From NCBI RefSeq assembly GCF_024204665.1, contig NZ_CP100355.1:2523451-2587450 (forward strand): a DNA stretch of 64,000 nt. Direction: 5' to 3'. Under the pieces are notes generated by a model. The model saw only the letters and a program-made list of their open reading frames with translations. It searched no databases and was not told the origin of the DNA. Positions within the stretch are counted from its first letter, which is position 1; every line of letters starts with the position of its first letter. Shown in pieces: positions 8,944-16,686 of this stretch. Source of the stretch: Natronosalvus rutilus. Lineage in GTDB: Archaea > Halobacteriota > Halobacteria > Halobacteriales > Natrialbaceae. Made by a program: the position numbers and the translations under genes.

Positions 8944-9792
8944 ATGAGTGGCGACGGGTGGTTCGTCGACGGCGATTTCGAGGCGTCTCGAGCGCGGGTT
9001 CGGACCGGAACGGCCGCTGAATCGGCGGACTGGCCGACCGAGGCGGTGGAGTCGGGGTTCGCCGCCGATCGGTCCGCGTACTACGACGCGCTCCACGAGG
9101 CGACCGTCGAGGCGACGACGGCGGCCGTCAGGGAACGCGAACGGGCCGACGACCAGCAGCTGGTTCACGCGATCAGGGCGCTCGACGACTGTCGACGGAC
9201 GGCGAACGAACTCGCCGAACGGCTCGCCGAATGGGCGGGGACGGTCGACCCCGACGCCGGGTCGGGAATCGAGTACGCGCGATCGCTGACCGAGAACGAA
9301 GAGTTAGGGAGAGAAGTGGGCGGCCCAATCCAGTCGCTGGCCGCCCGCGTCACCGACCTGGCCGACGAGGCCGACTCCCTCGAGGCGTACGTCGAGCGTC
9401 GGGCACCGACCGTCGCCCCGAACCTCTCGGCGCTCGCCGGGCCGCTGCTCGCCGCCCGGCTGCTCTCGCTAGCCGGCGGTCTCGAGACACTGGCGAAGAA
9501 GCCCTCCGGAACCGTACAGGTGCTCGGCGCCGAAGAGGCCCTGTTCGCCCACCTCCGCGGCCACGCCTCCTCGCCCAAACACGGGATCATCTTCACCCAC
9601 GAGGCCGTTCGCGGGACCCGCCTCGAGGACCGCGGTTCGGCTGCTCGCGCCCTCGCCGGAAAGCTCACCATCGCGGCCCGAATCGACCACTACTCCGGGG
9701 ACTATCGCCCGGAACTGGAAGCCGAACTCGCCGACCGAATCGAGACGATTCAGGCTCGAGCCGAGGGTGACGGAGGTGGCGACGATGAGTGA
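8944..9792 (+). CDS. nop5: Nop5/Nop56-like box C/D RNP core protein
   Basis: Scaffold of archaeal box C/D sRNPs that direct 2'-O-methylation of rRNA and tRNA. It bridges fibrillarin, L7Ae and guide RNA. Visible parts are an N-terminal fibrillarin-contact domain, a coiled-coil middle (about residues 70-150) and the C-terminal Nop domain with APNLSALAGPLLAARLLSLA, GAEEALFAHL and SPKHGIIFTHEAVRG. At 282 residues it is shorter than crenarchaeal Nop5, as is normal for haloarchaea. Its stop overlaps the start of the fibrillarin gene by eight bases, so the two are translated from one message. Confidence 0.96.
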   Translation: MSGDGWFVDGDFEASRARVRTGTAAESADWPTEAVESGFAADRSAYYDALHEATVEATTAAVRERERADDQQLVHAIRALDDCRRTANELAERLAEWAGTVDPDAGSGIEYARSLTENEELGREVGGPIQSLAARVTDLADEADSLEAYVERRAPTVAPNLSALAGPLLAARLLSLAGGLETLAKKPSGTVQVLGAEEALFAHLRGHASSPKHGIIFTHEAVRGTRLEDRGSAARALAGKLTIAARIDHYSGDYRPELEAELADRIETIQARAEGDGGGDDE

Positions 9793-10438
9793 GGGAACGC
9801 CGCCATCGCTTCCCGAAGGCGTCGAACGGCGCGAAATCGGCGGCCGAGAACGGCTCGCAACGCGCGGCGAACCCGTTTACGGCGAGCCGACCGACGGTCC
9901 GTGGCGGGCGTGGGACCCGTCCAGGTCGAAACTCGGCGCGATGCTCGAGCTCGGCATGGACACAGGCCTCGAAGGTGACGAGACAGTCCTCTACCTGGGG
10001 GCGGCCAGCGGCACGACGGTGAGCCACGTCGCCGATTTCTCCGGCCCGACCTACGCCGTCGAGTTCGCCCCCCGCCCGACGCGGGATTTGCTCGAGGCCG
10101 CCGCGTCCCGTCCGCGGCTCTTTCCACTGTTGAAGGACGCCCGCAAACCGGAGACCTACGCCCACGTCGTCGAATCGGACGTCGACGTCGTCGTTCAGGA
10201 CGTCGCCACCCGCGGACAGGCCGACGTCGCCACGCGGAATCGCCAATTTTTGGCCGAGGACGGACGACTCCTCCTCGCGGTGAAAGCCCGGAGCGAGGAC
10301 GTGACCGCGGATCCCGATGCAGTGTTCGACCGGGTTCGCGAGGAACTCGAGGAGTCCTACGAGGTGCTCGAGGTGCGACGTCTTGACGCGTACCACGTCG
10401 ATCATCTAGGGGTCGTTGCACGGCCGCGGGTGGTGTGA
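9785..10438 (+). CDS. flpA: Fibrillarin-like rRNA/tRNA 2'-O-methyltransferase
   Basis: The S-adenosylmethionine-dependent methyltransferase of the box C/D RNP. The AdoMet-binding core is clear: VLYLGAASGTTVSHVADF near residues 65-82, then YAVEFAPRP and DVVVQDVATRGQADV. The length, 217 residues, is usual. The ATG lies inside the end of nop5, giving an eight-base overlap and tight translational coupling. Some upstream in-frame codons exist but lie within nop5. Downstream of its stop runs a 9-bp degenerate array rather than ordinary spacer. Confidence 0.96.
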   Translation: MSEGTPPSLPEGVERREIGGRERLATRGEPVYGEPTDGPWRAWDPSRSKLGAMLELGMDTGLEGDETVLYLGAASGTTVSHVADFSGPTYAVEFAPRPTRDLLEAAASRPRLFPLLKDARKPETYAHVVESDVDVVVQDVATRGQADVATRNRQFLAEDGRLLLAVKARSEDVTADPDAVFDRVREELEESYEVLEVRRLDAYHVDHLGVVARPRVV

Positions 10439-10537
10439 CTGGGGTGACCGGTGTGGCTGAAGTGGTGGCTGTTGTGACTGAAGAGGCCGGTTTGGCCAAA
10501 ATAACCGAAGTGGCCATAGTTTCCGAAGCGACCTGAG
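10433..10537 (+). repeat. 9-bp degenerate tandem array starting at the flpA stop
   Basis: From the flpA stop codon on, a 9-bp rhythm is visible: TGA at 10436-10438 and 10445-10447, TGG at 10454-10456 and 10463-10465, and later units such as TAACCGAAG, TGGCCATAG and TTTCCGAAG in a second run at 10502-10528. Units are G+T+A rich with cores like TGACCG and TGGCTG. The phase slips by about three bases in the middle. A short GTG-initiated frame inside (10444-10537) reads as a Val/Thr/Glu repeat and is probably a by-product of the repeat. Confidence 0.6.
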
Positions 10538-10616
10538 ATCGAAGCAACCGGACGCCCTCGAGCGCCTCTCGACGGGTTCGGACGCGAAACCCCCCTGGCG
10601 TGCCGACTCCAAACGG

Positions 10617-10622
10617 TATTTA
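10617..10622 (+). promoter_or_regulatory. TATA-like box of gshA
   Basis: TATTTA lies 26-31 bases before the ATG at 10648, the spacing expected for a leaderless haloarchaeal mRNA. This supports the 10648 start over the in-frame ATG at 10630. Confidence 0.5.
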
Positions 10623-10647
10623 CTGCCGGATGAAGAACAGTGGGGCA

Positions 10648-11733
10648 ATGGAACGCGGGTCGCCGGAATCGTTCACGCGAATGGGGACGCTGGGGATCGA
10701 AGAGGAGTACTTCGTGGTCGACGACCGCGGGCGCCCGACGAGCGGCAGCGACGAACTGGTGTACGAACACGACCCTCCGGTCGTCCTCGAGGACCGTCTC
10801 GATCACGAACTCTTCAAGTGCGTCATCGAGACCCAGACGCCGCTGATCGAGCACCCCGCACAGGCTGAAGACGCCCTGCTCGAGGTGCGTCGGGCGCTCC
10901 TCGAGTACGCCCACGACCACGGCTTTCAGATCGCCGCCGCCGGCCTCCACCCGCTCGCGCGCTGGCGCGAACTCGAGCACGCGGAGAAGCCCCGCTACCG
11001 ATCGCAACTGGACCGCATCCAGTATGCACAACACCGGAACACGACCGCCGGCGTCCATGTCCACGTCGGCGTCGACAACGCGGACAAGGCGGTGTGGATC
11101 GCCAACGAGCTGCGCTGGTACGTCCCGATCATGCTCGCGCTGTCGGCGAACTCGCCGTACTGGGACGGGTTCGACACCGGCTTGCACTCCGCTCGAGCCA
11201 AAATCTTCGAGGGACTGCCGAACACCGGCATGCCGACGTACTTCGAGGACTTCGAGGCCTTCGACGCCTACGAACGACGGATGCTCGAGACCGACTCGAT
11301 CAGGGATCGCGGCGAACTCTGGTTCGACGTGCGCCCTCACACGGGCCACGGGACGGTCGAAATTCGCACGCCGGATGGCCAGGCCGACCCCGACGTGGTG
11401 ATGGCGTTCGTCGAGTACACCCACGCGCTCGTGACGAGTCTCGCCGAGGCCTACGAGGACGGCGACCCCGGCACGGCCCGCCGCCATCGACGCGAACTGC
11501 TCGACGAGAACAAGTGGCGGGCGATTCGCCACGGCCACGACGCCGCGTTCATTGACCGCGACCTGGAGGGAACCGTCTCGCTGGGCGAACTGGTCGAGCG
11601 GGAATGCGAGCGACTCGGCATCGACGGCATCCAGCGGGTGTACGACCGCGAGAGCGGTGCCGAGCGACAGCGACGGATTCGCGAGGAGGAAGGTGCCGAC
11701 GCGCTCTGTGAGTCGTTATTGATCGAAGCTTGA
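10648..11733 (+). CDS. gshA: Glutamate-cysteine ligase (GshA-type)
   Basis: ATP-dependent synthesis of gamma-glutamylcysteine, the main low-molecular-weight thiol of haloarchaea, which use it in place of glutathione. The 361-residue protein shows the GCS2/carboxylate-amine-ligase pattern: [13 protein letters not shown] at the start, then VETQTP-like segment ([11 protein letters not shown]), [13 protein letters not shown] in the middle and [19 protein letters not shown] with the ENKWRA segment later. The start was set by the TATA-like box. It is followed by a convergent methyltransferase and stands alone transcriptionally. Confidence 0.92.
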   Translation: MERGSPESFTRMGTLGIEEEYFVVDDRGRPTSGSDELVYEHDPPVVLEDRLDHELFKCVIETQTPLIEHPAQAEDALLEVRRALLEYAHDHGFQIAAAGLHPLARWRELEHAEKPRYRSQLDRIQYAQHRNTTAGVHVHVGVDNADKAVWIANELRWYVPIMLALSANSPYWDGFDTGLHSARAKIFEGLPNTGMPTYFEDFEAFDAYERRMLETDSIRDRGELWFDVRPHTGHGTVEIRTPDGQADPDVVMAFVEYTHALVTSLAEAYEDGDPGTARRHRRELLDENKWRAIRHGHDAAFIDRDLEGTVSLGELVERECERLGIDGIQRVYDRESGAERQRRIREEEGADALCESLLIEA

Positions 11734-11828
11734 GACGCCACACCGCGTCGCGCCTGCTCCAATATGGACGCCATTTAGCTGCTCTCGGCCCCGAGATGAG
11801 AACGATTCGAGACCGTTCATTCTGGTGG

Positions 11829-12632
11829 TTACGCCATCGTCGCCTTCGCGAGCAGGTACTCCATCGGGACGCAGTTGCGGCGACCATCGAAATACCGCCC
11901 GATCGTCTCGACGGTCTCGTCGCGGAGCGCAGGACGGTCCGCATGGTCGACGGACTTGAGTGCGACGATGAACAGTCCGGACTCGGTCGTCGCACTCTCC
12001 CAGTAGTGCGACGGCGAAAGGGCGGGAATCAGCACCGAGGCGGTTTCGAACGTAATCTCGTCGACTTCACTGCCAATTCGGTCGCGCACGACGGCGGGAT
12101 CGCCCCACAGTGACGGTGGATCTGGCGTCTTCAGATTCTGAGGAAGATATTCGCGAACCACGGCACCCATCGCGGGGACGACACTCGAGGGCGTCCACGA
12201 GGTGAACCCGACGGTTCCGCCCGAACGCGTGACGCGAAGCAGTTCGTGAGCGGCAGCTTCGGGCGGTTCTGCAAAGACGTGGCCGACAGAGGAGAGCGTC
12301 ACGTCGAACGTATCGTCCTCGAACGGCAGGTCTGTCGCGGTCCCCTCGTGCCACTCGACATCGACGTCGGCAATCGTCGCGTTCTCTCGAGCCACCTCGA
12401 GCATCGTCGGAACAAGGTCGAGACCGGTTACGGTCGCCCCACGTCTGGCGGCAGTGAGGGCGACGTTTCCCGTTCCACACGCGACGTCGAGAACGGTATC
12501 GTCCTCGATCACGGCAGTGGATTCGACGAGGTGAGCCGCCATCGACAGGAAGTGTGGCGCGATGTCGGGATAGGATCCCAGCGACCACACGCGCTTCGCC
12601 CGTTCATCTGGTGGTGACGATTCCGTAGTCAT
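11829..12632 (-). CDS. Class I SAM-dependent methyltransferase
   Basis: A 267-residue methyltransferase with the canonical AdoMet-binding motif I (VLDVACGTGNVALTAARRG near residues 47-66), acidic motif II (VTGLDLVPTMLEVA) and motif III/IV (DDTFDVTLSSVGHVFAEPPEAAAHELLRV in two blocks). It belongs to the broad Methyltransf_11/25 (UbiE-like) group; the substrate cannot be told. The gene begins beside two inverted repeats, one overlapping its start codon, so expression is likely controlled by a dedicated repressor. It is divergent from an HTH gene 120 bases away, which is one candidate regulator. Confidence 0.88.
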   Translation of the reverse strand: MTTESSPPDERAKRVWSLGSYPDIAPHFLSMAAHLVESTAVIEDDTVLDVACGTGNVALTAARRGATVTGLDLVPTMLEVARENATIADVDVEWHEGTATDLPFEDDTFDVTLSSVGHVFAEPPEAAAHELLRVTRSGGTVGFTSWTPSSVVPAMGAVVREYLPQNLKTPDPPSLWGDPAVVRDRIGSEVDEITFETASVLIPALSPSHYWESATTESGLFIVALKSVDHADRPALRDETVETIGRYFDGRRNCVPMEYLLAKATMA

Positions 12633-12670
12633 ACCTGTCGTATGCGATTTGATGGCATAGGCCTATGCCA
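12630..12670 (-). promoter_or_regulatory. Double palindrome in front of the methyltransferase gene
   Basis: TGGCATAGGCCTATGCCA at 12653-12670 is a perfect 18-bp palindrome. A second inverted repeat, CATAC-N5-GTATG (12630-12644), overlaps the ATG of the methyltransferase. An 18-bp perfect palindrome is well beyond what spacer of this size would give by chance and looks like an operator. The divergent HTH gene starts about 80 bases away. Confidence 0.6.
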
Positions 12671-12752
12671 CGAGTGGAGGGGCCCGGAGCTGGTGTCAAG
12701 ACCCCACAAACGTTTAACACCGCCGTAACCGTTGTCCTAGCCGAGAGGACAC

Positions 12753-13478
12753 ATGACTTCCGATAATACCGATGAGCGTCGGGTACCCGACGAATCCGAC
12801 GCCCATCTCGAGGCGGGCAAGGGCGAGGCGACCGACGCGTCGCCACGGGACTCGACGGGGTCACCTGACGACGCAGAACGAGCCGGTGCGAGTGTCACGG
12901 ATCGAACGAAGACCGCCGACGAGGTCGACCAGCGAATCGTCGACCTCCTCTCCTGGATTCTCGACACCGAGACCCGGGCGAAAATCTACATTCACCTGCT
13001 GGCCAACCCCGGGAGTACGTCGGAGGAAGTGTCTCGAGGGACGGGACTGTACCCGAGTACGGTTCGCGAGGCGCTGGCGGAGTTGCACGACGAAGACCGC
13101 GTCAGCCGGCAGAAACGGGCGAGTGGCGGCGCCGGCAACAACCCCTACGAGTACACGGCGATCCAGCCGAGCGAACTCGTCGGCGGCGTCCTCGATCAGG
13201 TCCAGCGCGAACTCAACACGATCTTTACCCTCGACCGTCTCCTCAGCCGCGAGGGGGCGAACGACGAGGCGGTGACCGACCCCGTTACGATCGTCGTCGA
13301 CGACTCGAGCAGCGTCGGAGGCGAGAGCAACATCGGAGGGGAGACAGAAAGCGAGAAGCAGGGGTCGAGTTCTGACAACGGACGCGACCAGGACGGCGGC
13401 GAACTCGAGGACCGCGACGGCGACTCGAGCGGTGCGGGCTTGAGGAACGATCGAGGACAGTCCGACGAGGGGGAGTGA
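12753..13478 (+). CDS. Winged-HTH protein with long disordered ends
   Basis: A 241-residue protein in three parts: an acidic, low-complexity N terminus (residues 1-55), a winged HTH (about 60-150; TRAKIYIHLLANPGSTSEEV then STVREALAELHDEDRVSRQ) and an acidic Ser/Asp/Gly-rich tail from about residue 185 to the end. The HTH resembles ArsR/MarR-type folds used in haloarchaeal DNA-binding regulators. It is upstream of, and co-directional with, the PiT phosphate transporter with about 165 bases between, so regulation of phosphate uptake is possible but is inference only. Confidence 0.8.
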   Translation: MTSDNTDERRVPDESDAHLEAGKGEATDASPRDSTGSPDDAERAGASVTDRTKTADEVDQRIVDLLSWILDTETRAKIYIHLLANPGSTSEEVSRGTGLYPSTVREALAELHDEDRVSRQKRASGGAGNNPYEYTAIQPSELVGGVLDQVQRELNTIFTLDRLLSREGANDEAVTDPVTIVVDDSSSVGGESNIGGETESEKQGSSSDNGRDQDGGELEDRDGDSSGAGLRNDRGQSDEGE

Positions 13479-13643
13479 CGAGACACGGTACTGTTTCTTC
13501 CGCGTCTCGCCGTTGGCCTCGTACGCCGTGTGAGTCGAATACCGTTCACCTCGCACACCGTTCGTCCGAATCTCGCGGATACGAGTACCGATCCTCGAGT
13601 TCTCGTCTCACAATCTATTTCAGTCTGATCCCGGTACAGTCCC

Positions 13644-14813
13644 GTGATGCTCTCTGCCGTGTTAGTCGTCGGCGTCGTCGCCTCGTTGTTCGTCGGGTTC
13701 AACATCGGCGGGTCGTCGACGGGGATCGCCTGGGGGCCCGCCGTCGGTGCTGGACTGCTCAAGAAAACGACCGCCGCGGCGTTGATGACGATCTTCGTCT
13801 TTCTGGGCGGGTGGACGGTCGGTCGAAACGTGATGGACACGCTCAGCGAAGGAATCATCACGACCGAAATCAGCCTCGAGGCCGGCGTCGCCGTACTCTT
13901 TTTCATCGGCTTCGGCATCCTCGTGGCGAACGTCTTCGGCGTGCCCGTCCCCACCTCGATGACCACCGTCGGGGCCATCGCCGGCCTCGGGCTGGCGACG
14001 GACACGCTCAATTTCGCGACGATCGGCGAAATCGTGACCTGGTGGATAGTCACCCCGGTCGTCGGCCTCTGGGTCGGGGCAGTGCTCGGCCGCTACGTCT
14101 ACCCAGAACTCAATCGGCGGTACGCGATTCGGAAGACGCCGGGGCCGTTGCTCGCCCTCGACCGGAGCGGCGATTTCCCCAGACCCGCTCTCGGGCCGAA
14201 CACGACTCGGCAGGAACTAGCTGGGACGGTCGTCGTCTTCGTCGTCGGCTGTTACATGGCGTTCAGCGCCGGCGCCAGCAACGTCCCGAACGCCGTCGCC
14301 CCGCTGGTTAGCAGTAACGCCCTTTCGGACAACACCGCGATCACCATCGCCACGATCGCGATTGGAATCGGCGGCTTCACTATTGCGAGACGGACGATGG
14401 AGTCCGTGGGGAGCGAACTCAGCGACATACCGCTGCTGGCGGCCCTGATCGTCATGCTCACGGCCTCAACGATCACGACGACGCTGTCGTATATGGGTAT
14501 CCCGATCAGCCTCGTCATGGGATCAGTGATGACCATCGTCGGCCTCGGCTGGGGGCGGGCAACGCGTCCGATCGCCGCTCGAGACGTCATTCGCAGGGAC
14601 ACCGACGTCGAAATCGAGATGGGTGCGTTGACCGCGGAACCGGAGACGCCGGTGACGAAAATTGGCGAACGAGAGCCCCCAGAGGTACTGAACGCGGGCG
14701 ATCTGTTCAACCCGCGAGCGATCATGAAGTACGTCTCGATGTGGATTATCGGCCCGTCGCTCGCGACGATTCTCTCCTATCTGTTCTTCGTCCTGGTTCC
14801 GATTAGCACCTGA
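13644..14813 (+). CDS. pitA: PiT family inorganic phosphate transporter
   Basis: Low-affinity, cation- or proton-coupled phosphate permease in the cytoplasmic membrane. The 389-residue protein has about ten hydrophobic segments arranged as two inverted repeats, each containing the PiT signature: GFNIGGSSTGIAWGPAVGAG near residues 15-34 and GCYMAFSAGASNVPNAVAPL near residues 203-222. The start codon may be the GTG at 13644 or the ATG that follows it directly. Haloarchaeal pit genes often lie beside a PhoU-like gene; here the neighbour is an HTH protein instead. Confidence 0.92.
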   Translation: MMLSAVLVVGVVASLFVGFNIGGSSTGIAWGPAVGAGLLKKTTAAALMTIFVFLGGWTVGRNVMDTLSEGIITTEISLEAGVAVLFFIGFGILVANVFGVPVPTSMTTVGAIAGLGLATDTLNFATIGEIVTWWIVTPVVGLWVGAVLGRYVYPELNRRYAIRKTPGPLLALDRSGDFPRPALGPNTTRQELAGTVVVFVVGCYMAFSAGASNVPNAVAPLVSSNALSDNTAITIATIAIGIGGFTIARRTMESVGSELSDIPLLAALIVMLTASTITTTLSYMGIPISLVMGSVMTIVGLGWGRATRPIAARDVIRRDTDVEIEMGALTAEPETPVTKIGEREPPEVLNAGDLFNPRAIMKYVSMWIIGPSLATILSYLFFVLVPIST

Positions 14814-14916
14814 TGGCGTTCGACTCCCCCTGAAACGTGCCGACGGTGCAATGTCAATGTAGTCGCCCACCCGAACGCGGGCGCCTTTTATCCGGATTCC
14901 CACCGTAGACTCCGGT

Positions 14917-15336
14917 ATGATCTCGCGCGTTCTCGTCCCAGTCGACGACTCTGAGATGGCCGAACACGCCCTCGAGCATGCCCTCGAGGTGTACCCCAAC
15001 GCCGAGGTAACGGTGCTGCACGTCGTCGGCGAACCGTCGCCGATGTGGGGCGAAGCCGCCGGACTCGCGCTGGCCGACGACCTCGAGGCGGCCGCCGAGG
15101 CGTGTGCGGAACCGGTACTTGAGCGCGCGGCGGTTATCGCGGCGGACCACGGTCGAGAGATCACGACGACGGTGCAACTCGGCCACCCCGCGCGGGCGAT
15201 CGTGAACCAGGCCGAAGACTACGACGTCGTCGTGCTCGGGAGCCACGGCGGTTCGCTCGTGGATCGAGTCATCGTCGGGAACGTCGCCGAGACAGTTTTC
15301 CGGCGGTCGCCGGTTCCCGTGACGGTCGTCCGGTGA
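14917..15336 (+). CDS. UspA family universal stress protein
   Basis: A single-domain, 139-residue Usp protein with the ATP-binding Rossmann-like pattern: start ISRVLVPVDDSEMAEHALEH, central VTVLHVVGE, and the terminal GSHGGSLVDRVIVGNVAETV, which matches the G-2x-G-9x-G-(S/T) nucleotide-binding signature apart from Val-Ala in place of Ser. Such proteins are numerous in haloarchaea and respond to stress; individual roles are mostly unknown. It stands alone, about 100 bases after the phosphate transporter gene. Confidence 0.92.
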   Translation: MISRVLVPVDDSEMAEHALEHALEVYPNAEVTVLHVVGEPSPMWGEAAGLALADDLEAAAEACAEPVLERAAVIAADHGREITTTVQLGHPARAIVNQAEDYDVVVLGSHGGSLVDRVIVGNVAETVFRRSPVPVTVVR

Positions 15337-15541
15337 CTCGGTGAGTTCGGGGCTCGAGAGACGGCTCTGTTGAAACAGCAATCCATACCGTATGTGTCGG
15401 AGACCAGAACGCCAAACTCAGAGAAGATAAGTTGAGTATTATTTCGTGTGGTTATGCCCGAATAGCTGATACGCGAATGCGAACTGACCGGTTCTATCGC
15501 TAACGGAGTGGGTTTATTACTTTGACGTGATACTCTGGAGT

Positions 15542-15712
15542 ATGAGTACACTCACCGACCGGCGATTTCTCGCATTCTGTTTCCTTTCCGCCCTTATCGG
15601 CGTTCCGACGGCCGTTTTCACGTTTCCTAACAACGGAATTATGATTCTCGTCGTTCCTATTGCGATTCTAACGATATTGATGTTCGCCGATGGGTTGGCG
15701 ATTTCTGCGTGA
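15542..15712 (+). CDS. Small two-helix membrane protein (56 aa)
   Basis: A 56-residue protein with two hydrophobic stretches (residues 9-25 and 31-55) separated by a short FPNNG turn, so a probable hairpin membrane protein. The ATG follows a TTTATTA box (about 15511-15517) at 25-31 bases, the spacing of a leaderless haloarchaeal gene, which is why I favour it over the in-frame ATG five codons upstream. Base composition is distinctly poorer in G+C than its neighbours. No family is recognised. Confidence 0.6.
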   Translation: MSTLTDRRFLAFCFLSALIGVPTAVFTFPNNGIMILVVPIAILTILMFADGLAISA

Positions 15713-15766
15713 GTTTACTGTTCTGAGCGGCCTCTCCTCGAGTAGCTCCGACAGGACTCGAGGCGC

Positions 15767-16336
15767 CTACGCGTCCTCGTCGTTCGTCCGGTCGTCGTTC
15801 GCCTTGTCGACCGACTCCTCGATCAACTCCTCGACCTGGTCCTCGCGCGGTCGCCGGTCGACACGCTCTTCGACCGACTCGACCTGGGCCTGCACCTCGC
15901 TCACCTGCTTGCCGACGGATTCCTCGACGGCCGCCCCGACGCTCTTTTCGACCTGCTGGCCGACCTGCGCCTCGACGGTCTGCTCGACCGTCCGTTCGAC
16001 CTGCGGAGTGACCCGTTTCTCGACGGTCTCCTCGAGCGACTCTTCGACTTGCTGGCCGACCTGCTGACCGACCGTCTGTTCGACTGTCTCGCCCACCGTC
16101 TGTTCGACTGTCTCGCCCACCGTCTGTTCGACCGTCTCCTCGACGACCTGGGTCATCCACTCGGGATCGAACCGGGCCATCTTCCAGACGACGTGGATGA
16201 CGTAGGCCACGAAGACCCCGATCCCGAACGCAATTCCGATTCGCGAGTTCTCGAGCGTCGCGATGAGGGCGATCGCCAGGAAGATCAACACGCCGTAGGC
16301 GATGTCCACCGCGGCGTCGATTTGCGTCGGTCGCAT
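15767..16336 (-). CDS. Membrane-anchored protein built of coiled-coil VEQTVGE repeats
   Basis: A 189-residue protein with two N-terminal transmembrane helices (about residues 10-27 and 33-50) and a long cytoplasmic or periplasm-side tail of near-perfect heptad-like repeats (EQTVGETVEQTVG, then QQVGQQVEESLEETVEK and similar). Repetition is visible at DNA level: 24-bp units at about 16076-16130 repeat almost exactly. The tail would form an extended parallel coiled coil. It has no catalytic motif and may be a scaffold or spacer. Start taken at the ATG; a GTG two codons earlier is possible. The last 20 residues are acidic and disordered. Confidence 0.75.
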   Translation of the reverse strand: MRPTQIDAAVDIAYGVLIFLAIALIATLENSRIGIAFGIGVFVAYVIHVVWKMARFDPEWMTQVVEETVEQTVGETVEQTVGETVEQTVGQQVGQQVEESLEETVEKRVTPQVERTVEQTVEAQVGQQVEKSVGAAVEESVGKQVSEVQAQVESVEERVDRRPREDQVEELIEESVDKANDDRTNDEDA

Positions 16337-16686
16337 CGTCACCGACCCTCCTCGACTCGAGCATTGGTCGTCGATGCGATGGGGGTAATCGGACGCGAGG
16401 CGACTCGCCCGGCGAGTCCGCGCTGCGGAGCGCGGCGACGAACACGGCGATTCATGTGCTCGAGACGAACGTCACGAACGGAGGAAACGTTTTGGGTATC
16501 CGTCGGGAGCAGGTCGTTGGAGCGGTCGACGTCGGTCGAAAGCGGCAGGCGAGGCACGGGCATCGAATTATTGGTATAGATTATATAGTATTAAGGCGAG
16601 TCGAATCACCCCGATCTGTCGTTCACCGCCTCCGTGGCGTCGGGCGAGCGGACGATTTTTGCCCCCTGCCCGCCCACCTCGAGTGA
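16337..16686. other. 350-base divergent intergenic region
   Basis: Separates the coiled-coil membrane protein from the DUF790 gene. No convincing gene is present. Its only notable part is an AT-rich block at about 16566-16596 (tagattatatagtattaagg) that looks like a TATA region firing toward the DUF790 gene, about 90-120 bases before its start. Confidence 0.5.

Noticed and set aside
10444-10537. A 31-codon protein gene in the repeat after flpA
   Set aside because: Its Val/Thr/Glu repeat follows directly from the 9-bp DNA repeat, so coding potential is not independent evidence.
10439-10540. A box C/D guide RNA after flpA
   Set aside because: No RUGAUGA/CUGA pair at suitable spacing; the region is explained better by a 9-bp repeat.
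15337-15400. A repeat array after the UspA gene (two TGA eight or nine bases apart)
   Set aside because: Only two weak units; below the level of the accepted arrays.
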